This document shows positions 25,285-34,651 of a stretch of 54,820 bases of DNA, one piece after another; position 1 is the stretch's first letter, and every line of letters begins with the position of its first letter. The stretch spans positions 1 through 54,820 of the forward strand of contig CANPXG010000009.1 of NCBI GenBank assembly GCA_947585795.1, written 5' to 3'. A model generated the notes under the pieces. The model saw nothing but the letters and a program-made list of their open reading frames with translations. It was not told where the DNA came from and searched no databases. Source of the DNA: an uncultured Clostridia bacterium. GTDB lineage: Bacteria; Bacillota; Clostridia; UBA1381. The translations under genes and the position numbers were made by a program.

Positions 25285-26161
25285 GCGTTCTGACGGGCAA
25301 GAAGCCGTCTAAAAGCTCGGCGGCGCGGCGTAGGTCGTCACTATCAACGGTATCGTAAATGCGCAGCGTAATCGCAACGTCAGCGTGTCCAAGCCACGCC
25401 GAAACGACCTTCGCCGGCACGCCGCGCCTCAAGGCGAGATGAGCGAAGGTATGCCTAAAGACGTGAAAACCACCGCCATAAACACCGATACGAGAGGAGA
25501 AAAACCGCCAATTATCGAGCAAAGTCCTATACTTGATCGGCTGACCAAGCGTATTTGTAAACACACGGTCGCTACAGCGCGATCGATAACGGTCATGAAT
25601 GATACGCTCAAGCTCACCGTAAATCGGCAATGTCCGCCTACCGTGACGCGTTTTCACGCGCTGAAGCTGACCGCGATAGTCGGTATTCCTGATATGCAAC
25701 TGACGGGCAAAGAGATCCACATCAGACCAACACAGCCCGATGAGCTCGCCCACCCGAAGCCCTGTAAGCATGAGCGCTCGATAAACATCACAGTAATAGC
25801 TACCGTCTGCGCACATGATACGCTCTACCTCGTCGCGCCGGAACGGCTTAACCTCGGTCGCGTCCTCGGGTGGGAGCTCCAGTTCATCAAGCATGGCGAG
25901 CGAGCTCACGAGCCCCAGCTTCTTGGCTTTCTGTAGCGATTGCCGTACAAGCGTAAGCATATGCTTCACCGTCGACAGCTTCAAACCGTCCTCGACCATG
26001 CGATTGATCAATTCCTGTATGTCCTCTTGTCGCAGATCAGAAAGTTCAACCTCACAATCCACATGAGACGCATACGTTACGTAACTGTCAAACGTAGACG
26101 GCTTCACCATGATCTTTTTGTAGGTTACCAACCATTTTTTAACCCAGTCTGTTAAATTCAT
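25256..26161 (-). CDS. Tyrosine recombinase/integrase of the element
   Basis: A 301-residue integrase with an N-terminal SAM-like core-binding domain (residues 1-90) and a complete catalytic set: R136 (TGLRVGELIGL), H233-x-x-R236 (HVFRHTFAH), H259 (WLGHADVAIT) and nucleophile Y269 (LRIYDTVD). It lacks the long arm-binding N-terminus of lambda Int but has the size of short phage and ICE integrases. The perfect 60-bp repeats at tRNA-Leu are the expected product of its action. It has its own promoter and a GAGGTGA ribosome site. It is not adjacent to either att site, unlike most islands. Confidence 0.95.
   Translation of the reverse strand: MNLTDWVKKWLVTYKKIMVKPSTFDSYVTYASHVDCEVELSDLRQEDIQELINRMVEDGLKLSTVKHMLTLVRQSLQKAKKLGLVSSLAMLDELELPPEDATEVKPFRRDEVERIMCADGSYYCDVYRALMLTGLRVGELIGLCWSDVDLFARQLHIRNTDYRGQLQRVKTRHGRRTLPIYGELERIIHDRYRSRCSDRVFTNTLGQPIKYRTLLDNWRFFSSRIGVYGGGFHVFRHTFAHLALRRGVPAKVVSAWLGHADVAITLRIYDTVDSDDLRRAAELLDGFLPVRTQKNNAIGVV
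25259..25284 (+). terminator. Terminator of the regulator/small RNA
   Basis: AACAACGCC and GGCGTTGTT pair over GAT, followed by seven Ts. The stem also encodes the last codons of the convergent integrase. Confidence 0.9.
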
Positions 26162-26182
26162 ACAAAATCACCTCACACCGCA

Positions 26183-26211
26183 AGTATACGCCTCGCCTGA
26201 CGCAAAATCAA
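26183..26211 (-). promoter_or_regulatory. Promoter of the integrase
   Basis: Minus strand TTGATT, 17-base spacer, TATACT, about 21 bases before the ATG. A cluster of G-runs lies 20 bp upstream on the same strand. Confidence 0.75.
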
Positions 26212-26561
26212 GCCGCAGGTGCGCGGGTCGCCCCGTTCCCCCGTTCCCCCCTCGAGCTCCCCCCTACGAGCCCCCTCTCCCCGTTCGCGGCGGCGGGTCC
26301 CACGTTCCCGCCTGCCGCGTGATAGGATGATTACAAAATTCGAGGGGGGAATGGCGGGGGGTGGGGCTTCCGTTGTCGGGGCTTTGCCCCGCCCCGCCGC
26401 GGATTTCCGCGGCTCCTTGCCCGCGCTTCCCCGTCTCCTGCGCGCTTCCGCTTGCTCTTCAGAGGTTGCCCGCCCCCTCCCCGACTGGGCGGGCGGATTA
26501 ATGCGGGGCTCCGCCCCGCGCCCCGTTCGGCCCGCCGCCCTGCTACGCCTGGCGCGGGCGT
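26212..26561. other. GC-rich non-coding tract with G-run clusters and hairpins
   Basis: Much more GC-rich than the rest of the window and strongly strand-biased. On the minus strand six runs of four to six Gs fall within 52 bp (26231-26282), and on the plus strand runs of 6, 6 and 4 Gs fall at 26344-26366: strong G-quadruplex candidates. Short hairpins follow (GGGGC/GCCCC, CCGCGG pairs, GCCCGCC/GGCGGGC, GCGGGGC/GCCCCGC). The ORFs on both strands are low-complexity and lack ribosome sites. It may be an origin, a packaging site or a regulatory tract. Confidence 0.5.
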
Positions 26562-26601
26562 ACACCCGTAACGGGACATAAAATGTGCCCGTAACGGGTG
26601 T
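26562..26601. repeat. 40-bp imperfect dyad beside the iterons
   Basis: The outer arms ACACCCGT and ACGGGTGT are perfect. Inside, CCCGTAACGGG occurs twice and ACAT/ATGT closes the centre. It directly abuts the iteron array. Confidence 0.75.
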
Positions 26602-26672
26602 TTTAACGATTTTCGTCCTGTTTTTAACGATTTTCGTCCTGTTTTTAACGATTTTCGTCCTGTTTTTAACGG
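26601..26672. repeat. Iteron-like array, 21-bp period
   Basis: Three copies of TTTTAACGATTTTCGTCCTG (26601-26620, 26622-26641, 26643-26662) at 21-bp spacing, plus a partial copy TTTTAACGG, followed by AT-rich DNA. The two-helical-turn period and position next to a dyad resemble replication iterons or arrayed protein-binding sites. Confidence 0.8.
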
Positions 26673-26719
26673 ATTTTTTGTATCAATTGCTTCCCGCCGA
26701 TCGGAGATAGTCAAGGGTA

Positions 26720-26781
26720 ATAGAGCTAACCGTTTTTCACGCCGTCATGACGATAGAGCTAACCGTTTTTCACGCCGTCAT
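26720..26781. repeat. 33-bp tandem duplication of the gene 3' end
   Basis: 29 of 33 positions starting at 26720 and at 26753 are identical. The unit contains the codons DDGVKNG and the stop of the terminase-like gene, so a second out-of-use stop region trails the gene. Confidence 0.85.
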
Positions 26782-27151
26782 CAGGATCAGATTTGACATT
26801 ATCGATGATAACAACGTCCCGAACGCCCTCGGAAACGGGCGAATCGAGCCCATAATATCGCGCAAGCGCTTTGGCAGCTTGTAACGTAACGCCGTCGACC
26901 GACTCTCCGCGAATTATGCGCGTATAAAGCTCCAAAACCTCTTCTTTACTGGCGATTGCCATTTTATCAGCTCCTTTCACAGTGGATTTCAGGTCGGATT
27001 TTGTGCCGTAAATTAATTTATTATATACCGACATGAGCGCGTCAAACGCCCCACCCCGATACATCTCATCGGGCAAACATTTTTCCTGCAAAATTTTAAT
27101 TTCAGCGCGGATAACTTTCGCCACATCAGACTTTAACAATACCTCTTTCAT
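26759..27151 (-). CDS. Terminase small-subunit-like protein of the element (putative)
   Basis: A 130-residue protein. Residues 64-130 (MAIASKEEVLELYTRIIRGE, ...KALARYYGLDSP..., DVVIIDNV) resemble the N-terminal to middle part of short phage TerS proteins, in which a KEEVLE...RGE segment is followed by KAxELLGKRYGL and a VVIVDD tail. Residues 1-63 are helical and unrecognised. In PICI-type satellites TerS redirects packaging, which would fit here; this is inference from motif memory only. Two starts are possible: 27151 with GAGGAGG 11 bases upstream, and an internal in-frame ATG at 26962 with AAAGGAG at a better 8-base spacing, giving a 67-residue form. A chance similarity or an unrelated phage protein cannot be excluded. 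Confidence 0.5.
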   Translation of the reverse strand: MKEVLLKSDVAKVIRAEIKILQEKCLPDEMYRGGAFDALMSVYNKLIYGTKSDLKSTVKGADKMAIASKEEVLELYTRIIRGESVDGVTLQAAKALARYYGLDSPVSEGVRDVVIIDNVKSDPDDGVKNG

Positions 27152-27175
27152 TTTCGCAAAAACCTCCTCAAAAAA

Positions 27176-27184
27176 CGTGGATAA
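27176..27184 (-). promoter_or_regulatory. DnaA-box-like 9-mer near the right end
   Basis: Minus strand TTATCCACG, eight of nine to the DnaA consensus. A single site, so weak on its own. Confidence 0.3.
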
Positions 27185-27189
27185 CTATG

Positions 27190-27211
27190 CCTCAAAATGA
27201 CCTCAAAATGA
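27190..27211. repeat. Tandem 11-bp direct repeats next to attR
   Basis: CCTCAAAATGA twice without a gap, ending 13 bp before the attR core. Possible arm-type integrase sites. Confidence 0.6.
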
Positions 27212-27224
27212 TCGAAATCACATT

Positions 27225-27284
27225 GGACTTAAAATCCCGTGGGTAATTTTTCCCGTACCGGTTCGATCCCGGTCATCGGCACCA
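27225..27284 (+). repeat. attR core (60-bp direct repeat, copy 2)
   Basis: Exact copy of the 3' 60 bases of tRNA-Leu(UAA) including CCA. It lacks the 5' half, so it is not a functional tRNA gene. Confidence 0.93.
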
Positions 27285-27294
27285 TGAAAAATGG

Positions 27295-27323
27295 CTTGAA
27301 ACCTTATGTTTCAGGTCGTTTTT
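27295..27323 (+). terminator. Displaced original terminator of tRNA-Leu
   Basis: CTTGAAAC and GTTTCAGG pair (one wobble) over CTTAT, followed by TCGTTTTT, ten bases after the attR copy of CCA. This is where the tRNA terminator would have been before insertion. Confidence 0.65.
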
Positions 27324-27381
27324 AATTTTTATCAGATTTGACAATGGTCTGTTTCGCGAATTTTACCACCACTTTTGAATC

Positions 27382-27423
27382 AAAATACTCCGAACCGATT
27401 TTATACGATTCGGAGTATTTTTT
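27382..27423. terminator. Bidirectional terminator beside brnA
   Basis: AAAATACTCCGAA and TTCGGAGTATTTT, a perfect 13-bp stem, with T-runs on both strands. Confidence 0.85.
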
Positions 27424-27437
27424 GTTGCCATTTCGTG

Positions 27438-27647
27438 TTAAGCCCACGACACCTTTAACTGTTTTTTATTTTCGCAACAATCCGCGAGATATAAGTTAAT
27501 AAGCGTCTGATACGGAATACCTGATGATTCCGATTGAGATTTAAAATATTCAATCGTGTCCTCATCAATGTTAATCGTAATCTGCTTCTTTAGTTTTTTT
27601 GCATACGGATTCTTTTGTGCATTTTTAAAATCGTATTCTTCTCTCAT
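27438..27647 (-). CDS. brnA: BrnA-type antitoxin
   Basis: A 69-residue protein with a C-terminal ribbon-helix-helix: KLKKQITINIDEDTIEYFKS followed by SGIPYQTLINLYLADCC, the BrnA pattern. It neutralises BrnT and probably represses the operon. Start at 27647 because GAGGTGA lies seven bases upstream; it follows brnT by ten bases. The brnT-brnA order is the usual one. Confidence 0.85.
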   Translation of the reverse strand: MREEYDFKNAQKNPYAKKLKKQITINIDEDTIEYFKSQSESSGIPYQTLINLYLADCCENKKQLKVSWA

Positions 27648-27657
27648 ATTAATCACC

Positions 27658-27942
27658 TCATAGATAATATTGCTTTTCTTCGGATTTAGTCGCTTTTCTT
27701 GCGGATATGATCCGTATAACCGATTCTGATTTTCTGTAGCAATGACACACCACAAGCAGATTAGCCCTTTTGCTGAACCCAAGGATTATAAATCTTTCCT
27801 CCTCCTGTGAATGCTCGGGATCGTCTATTACTAATGCTTCCTCATCATAAAATACAGTTTTTGCTTCTTCAAAAGATATTTTATGTTTGGATTGGTTGAT
27901 TCGGTTTTTGTTTTCATCCCATTCAAATCTTATTGTTTCCAT
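27658..27942 (-). CDS. brnT: BrnT-type ribonuclease toxin
   Basis: A 94-residue toxin with the RelE-like BrnT signature: FEWDENKNRINQSKHKISFE, DPEHSQEEERFIILGFS, VVCHCYR and IRIISARKATKSEEKQYY. It should cleave RNA when released from BrnA. Its ATG lies only seven bases from the -10 box, so the mRNA may be leaderless. The pair sits just outside attR of the tRNA-Leu element, in the same accessory zone. Confidence 0.92.
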   Translation of the reverse strand: METIRFEWDENKNRINQSKHKISFEEAKTVFYDEEALVIDDPEHSQEEERFIILGFSKRANLLVVCHCYRKSESVIRIISARKATKSEEKQYYL

Positions 27943-27948
27943 AATTAT

Positions 27949-27977
27949 ATTATAATTACTTTATAATTATCTGTCAA
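27949..27977 (-). promoter_or_regulatory. Promoter/operator of brnTA
   Basis: Minus strand TTGACA, 17-base spacer, TATAAT. ATAATTA or its complement occurs several times across the promoter (for example ATAATTA-TAAAG-TAATTAT), suitable for BrnA binding. Only six bases separate the -10 from the ATG. Confidence 0.82.
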
Positions 27978-28008
27978 TGGTATTTTTAAATAGTTTTGTA
28001 ACCTATAA

Positions 28009-28044
28009 CAAAAAAATAAAGACCATGCATCACACATGATCTTT
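28009..28044 (-). terminator. Terminator of the DUF5107 gene
   Basis: Minus strand AAAGATCATG and CATGGTCTTT pair (one mismatch), followed by ATTTTTTT. Confidence 0.75.
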
Positions 28045-28089
28045 ACTATGGTTGGAATAATCAATTTGTTGATTTGCGATTTGACATTC

Positions 28090-31311
<3,222 letters not shown>

Positions 31312-31377
31312 TGTTCACTCCTCCATAATTTTAATTGAATTGTTGCCGTTTCGGGCGCGGCATTGATTATGGTACAT

Positions 31378-31406
31378 ATTATATACCTGCCGCACAAAAA
31401 AATCAA
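31378..31406 (-). promoter_or_regulatory. Promoter of the DUF5107 gene
   Basis: Minus strand TTGATT, 17-base spacer, TATAAT. Confidence 0.75.
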
Positions 31407-31519
31407 TAGACGATATTATTGCCGATATTCCGCTTTTCAAAAAAATTTTATTTTTTTAATCTTATTTTAATAATTTTGTTTTAAAATCTACCTGAAAATC
31501 AATAAAAAGGAGATCGAAT

Positions 31520-32269
31520 ATGGCAATAGAGGTATTTAACAGATACGAGTACAAGTATTTGCTCGATAAGGACACGTATGAAAAGGTAATTAAAATCATG
31601 GATGAGCATATGGAGCTTGACGAGCATAATCAAAACCACCGTACTTACACAATAGCAAATATATATTTTGACACACCCGATGATTATCTTATACGTCACT
31701 CGCTCGAAAAGCCGCAATATAAAGAAAAATTGCGGATGAGAGCGTACGGTGTCCCGGGTGAAGAATCAAAGGTATTTTTGGAAATTAAAAAGAAGTATCG
31801 CGGAATAGTGAATAAGCGCCGCACAACGCTCGGGCTCGAGGAGGCTTACGACCTCGTCGCCTCGGGAGAAATGCCTGACGTTAAGGATCATATGAACGAG
31901 CAGGTGCTGCATGAAATAGTGTACTTCCTGCACCGCTATAACCTCGAACCAAAGGTTTATCTCGCGTATAACCGCATAGCGTATTTTGAAAAGGACAATC
32001 CCGATTTAAGAATTTCGTTCGATACAAATATACGCTCGCGCCGCTATGACGTGCATCTTGAGGACGGCGACTACGGCGAAAAGCTTATAAACGATGAAAT
32101 ATACCTGATGGAAATAAAAACAGCGCGGGCAATACCTCTGTGGCTCACCCACGTGCTGACGGAGCTCGAAATACACAGGTGCAGCTTCTCAAAATACGGA
32201 ACGGAGTTTACTCATTTCGTTCATTCAAATCTGTACAATAATCAAATACCGGCGGAAAGAAGGGCTTAA
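31520..32269 (+). CDS. VTC-domain (polyphosphate polymerase-like) protein
   Basis: A 249-residue protein with the tunnel-forming VTC/triphosphate-tunnel fold: FNRYEYKYLLD, IANIYFDTPDD, KEKLRMRAYGVP, VFLEIKKKYRG, AYNRIAYF, RISFDTNIRSRR and YLMEIKTARAIP supply the expected basic and acidic tunnel residues. In yeast the VTC domain makes polyphosphate from ATP; the bacterial stand-alone version is common beside DUF4956 and CotH-like or Cthe_2159-like genes. Three bases separate it from the DUF4956 gene. RBS AAGGAG. Confidence 0.88.
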   Translation: MAIEVFNRYEYKYLLDKDTYEKVIKIMDEHMELDEHNQNHRTYTIANIYFDTPDDYLIRHSLEKPQYKEKLRMRAYGVPGEESKVFLEIKKKYRGIVNKRRTTLGLEEAYDLVASGEMPDVKDHMNEQVLHEIVYFLHRYNLEPKVYLAYNRIAYFEKDNPDLRISFDTNIRSRRYDVHLEDGDYGEKLINDEIYLMEIKTARAIPLWLTHVLTELEIHRCSFSKYGTEFTHFVHSNLYNNQIPAERRA

Positions 32270-32272
32270 ACG

Positions 32273-32959
32273 ATGGATAATTTATTTAATGAAATTCTTA
32301 CGAACGTATCGGCGGATATGACGGTAACATCCGCTGTTATCACAATACTTATAGCGGGAGTTATGGGGCTTGTTATAGCGTTTACATATTTTAAAACGCA
32401 GGAAGCCGAAACTTTTCAGCGAAGCATGGCGATCACGCTCCTTATGCTCCCCATGATTTTGTCGGTAATAATACTGTTTGTCGGCAGCAATATAGCCCGT
32501 GCTTTCAGCCTTGCGGGAACGCTCTCGATAATACGCTTCAGAAGTGCGCCGGGCGATCCGAAGGATATAGGCTTTATATTCTTTGACATAGCCGCCGGTC
32601 TTGCCTGCGGAGTGGGACTTTACGGCTACGGAGCAATATTTGTCGTAATACTTTGCGTTATCATAATACTTGCCGAAAATGTAAGGCTGTTCGAAAGAAA
32701 AACGGTGCAAAAGACGCTTAAAATCACTATCCCCGAGGATTTGAACTTCGAGGGAGCGTTTGACGATATACTGGAGAAATACACAAAAAAGTATTCGCTT
32801 GATAAAATAAGAACGACCGATTTGGGCTCTCTTATGGAGCTTAGCTATCATGTAACGATGGCTCCGAATCAGCCCGAGCGTGAATTTATAAACGAGCTGC
32901 GCTGCCGTAACGGCAATCTGAACATCATTCTGTCCGTTACGCACAACGCGCATGATTAA
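32273..32959 (+). CDS. DUF4956 membrane protein
   Basis: A 228-residue protein with about four membrane segments in the first 145 residues (SAVITILIAGVMGLVIAF; ITLLMLPMILSVIILF; the conserved AGTLSIIRFRSAPGDPKDIG loop; YGAIFVVILCVIIILA) and a cytoplasmic alpha/beta tail. The family nearly always accompanies a VTC-domain gene, as here, and probably anchors or exports its product. The function is not established. Confidence 0.88.
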   Translation: MDNLFNEILTNVSADMTVTSAVITILIAGVMGLVIAFTYFKTQEAETFQRSMAITLLMLPMILSVIILFVGSNIARAFSLAGTLSIIRFRSAPGDPKDIGFIFFDIAAGLACGVGLYGYGAIFVVILCVIIILAENVRLFERKTVQKTLKITIPEDLNFEGAFDDILEKYTKKYSLDKIRTTDLGSLMELSYHVTMAPNQPEREFINELRCRNGNLNIILSVTHNAHD

Positions 32960-32973
32960 AGGAGGCTGTAATT

Positions 32974-34581
32974 ATGAATGCCATTATAAGTAATTTTTTG
33001 GCGGCAATTTTAACACTCTCTGCTGCAGCGGGTTCGGCTATGACATCGATCCGCAGCGCACAAAACGGCGACGAGTGGAAAAACAACACGGGTGTGATTG
33101 ATCTCGATACAATGACCGTCACGGGCGGCGGTGTGGCTGTTGACGGAAATGTAATCAAAATCACGGACGGCGGCGATTTTAACGTTTCGGGCACGCTTTC
33201 GGACGGTATGATTTACGTAAATTCCAACGAAAAGGTGAAGCTGCGTCTGAGTGGGGCAAGTATAACAAACAGTTCCGGTCCCGCAGTATTTTTCGACAAT
33301 GCGGAAAAGGCGTTTATAACGATAACGGAAGGAACTGAAAATTACCTTTCCGACGGCAAGACGTACTCGACCGAGGACGCGGACGCAGCGCTGTTCTCAA
33401 ATGACGACCTTGAGATAAAGGGCGACGGTTCTTTGAATATTACGGCTAATTACAAGCACGGCATAGCGGGTGACGACGATGTGAGTATCGAAAACGGAAT
33501 AATTACCGTAAATTCTTACGAGCACGGCATCAAGGCAAACGACACTCTCTCCGTTACGGGCGGTAATATAACGGTTACGTCGGAAACGGGAAAAGGTATG
33601 AAATCCGATTTGGAGGTCGTAATCGACGACGGTACGTTAAACGTCACAAGCAAACAGAGCGAGGGTATCGAAAGTAAAGGTACTCTGACAATTAACGGCG
33701 GCGACGTGACGGTAAATGCTGCGGATGACGGCATAAATACCGGTAACGCGAGCAGCGACACGGCTCAAGAGGGTAATTTTGTTCCGCGTGACGAGGCAGG
33801 CAAAAATGCGGACGGTCAGCGCGGTATGCGCGGCAATATGTCAACACCTCCCGACGGAATGACACCCCCTGACGGCAATGTGCTGCAAAACGGTGAATTG
33901 ACACCCCCTGATGGCAATATACCGCAAAACGGTGAAATGACACCCCCTGACGGTGAAATGCCTCACGGCGGTCATATGATGAACGGAGATACCCCTATCA
34001 ACGGCAATATGCCGCAGGGCGGCGGACAACGCGGTATGATGATGGACGAAGAAACTGCGGCAGCTCACGCGATAACGATCAACGGCGGCAAGGTAAGCGT
34101 AAGCGCTGAGGGTGACGGAATTGATTCAAACGGCTCTCTTGTTATAAACGGCGGCACGGTTATAGTTGACGGTCCTTCAAGCAGCGGCAACGGTCCGCTT
34201 GACGCGGAGGCGGGTATCAGCATGAACGGCGGTACAGTTATAACGGCTTCGAGCGCCGGTATGCTTCAAATGCCGACAGCCGCTAAAGGGATAAATTCGC
34301 TACAAGTATTTTTTGACGGTACACAAAACAGTACTACGTCTGTTTCGGTAAAAGAAAAATCGACCGGAAAGGAGCTTGCGTCAATAACTCCGACGAAGAA
34401 TTTTCAAGCGTTTTTATTCGCTTCAAGCGAATTAAAAACCGGCACGGAGTATGTGGTCTACATTAACGGCGCGGAATATCAGACCTTTACTGCGTCGGAG
34501 GGCGTGTCCACGGTCGGCAGCGCGTCATTCGGCGGCTTCGGCGGTAAAGGTATGGGCGGCAGACGAGGCGGAAATGTCTGA
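32974..34581 (+). CDS. Secreted Cthe_2159-like carbohydrate-binding beta-helix protein
   Basis: A 535-residue secreted protein with a signal peptide (residues 1-25, FLAAILTLSAAAGSA). Repeated beta-strand turns (SITNSSGPAVFFDNAEKAF, DDVSIENGIITVNSYEHG, GTLTINGGDVTVNAADDGI, HAITINGGKVSVSAEGDGI) match the Cthe_2159 family of parallel beta-helix proteins; its founding member binds polygalacturonic acid. An inserted low-complexity Met/Pro/Gly/Asp segment (about residues 265-355) contains 13-residue repeats. The C-terminus is Gly-rich (GGFGGKGMGGRRGGN). Co-transcribed with the VTC and DUF4956 genes. Confidence 0.85.
   Translation: MNAIISNFLAAILTLSAAAGSAMTSIRSAQNGDEWKNNTGVIDLDTMTVTGGGVAVDGNVIKITDGGDFNVSGTLSDGMIYVNSNEKVKLRLSGASITNSSGPAVFFDNAEKAFITITEGTENYLSDGKTYSTEDADAALFSNDDLEIKGDGSLNITANYKHGIAGDDDVSIENGIITVNSYEHGIKANDTLSVTGGNITVTSETGKGMKSDLEVVIDDGTLNVTSKQSEGIESKGTLTINGGDVTVNAADDGINTGNASSDTAQEGNFVPRDEAGKNADGQRGMRGNMSTPPDGMTPPDGNVLQNGELTPPDGNIPQNGEMTPPDGEMPHGGHMMNGDTPINGNMPQGGGQRGMMMDEETAAAHAITINGGKVSVSAEGDGIDSNGSLVINGGTVIVDGPSSSGNGPLDAEAGISMNGGTVITASSAGMLQMPTAAKGINSLQVFFDGTQNSTTSVSVKEKSTGKELASITPTKNFQAFLFASSELKTGTEYVVYINGAEYQTFTASEGVSTVGSASFGGFGGKGMGGRRGGNV
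33859..33957 (+). repeat. 39-bp in-frame tandem repeats in the beta-helix gene
   Basis: Two full units (33859-33897 and 33898-33936) and a 21-bp partial unit encode MTPPDGNVLQNGE, LTPPDGNIPQNGE and MTPPDGE. Confidence 0.85.
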
Positions 34582-34587
34582 TCGGGA

Positions 34588-34616
34588 TTTACATTCACCG
34601 CTTAATGTGGTAAAAT
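34588..34616 (+). promoter_or_regulatory. Promoter of the two-component system
   Basis: TTTACA, 17-base spacer, TAAAAT, just after the beta-helix gene. Confidence 0.65.
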
Positions 34617-34651
34617 GTATACAGCTTAAATTAAATGTGAGGTGATCGGCT

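Larger units (their letters stand above)
24271..27284. mobile_element. Minimal integrative element in tRNA-Leu (about 2.95 kb)
   Basis: Bounded by perfect 60-bp direct repeats, the 3' part of tRNA-Leu(UAA). Unit length from repeat start to repeat start is 2,954 bp. From left to right: attL; about 500 bp of structured non-coding DNA; a Cro/CI-like regulator (+); a probable small RNA (+); a tyrosine integrase (-); a 600-bp GC-rich tract with G-run clusters, a 40-bp dyad and 21-bp iterons; a terminase-small-subunit-like gene (-); attR. No replication, relaxase or virion gene is recognisable, so mobility beyond excision must depend on a helper. The perfect repeats and complete integrase suggest a recent or still active insertion. 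Compared with known satellites (PICIs, P4-like, PICMIs) it is very small. Confidence 0.85.

Noticed and set aside
25175-25312. 45-codon ORF after the small-RNA promoter
   Set aside because: No Shine-Dalgarno, and it runs through the strong terminator at 25259-25284, so most transcripts would not contain it whole.
26173-26581. Open frames of 120-130 codons on both strands of the GC-rich tract
   Set aside because: Low-complexity Pro/Arg/Gly translations, no ribosome sites, and overlapping frames on opposite strands. They result from high GC content, not from genes.
26601-26672. CRISPR array
   Set aside because: The period is 21 bp with no unique spacers between repeats, and no cas gene is nearby.
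26331-26714. Frame encoding LKTGRKS repeats on the minus strand
   Set aside because: The repeat peptide is simply the translation of the iterons; no RBS or family resemblance.
27225-27284. A second tRNA-Leu gene
   Set aside because: Only the 3' 60 bases are present. The acceptor 5' strand, D arm and anticodon 5' strand are missing, so it is attR.
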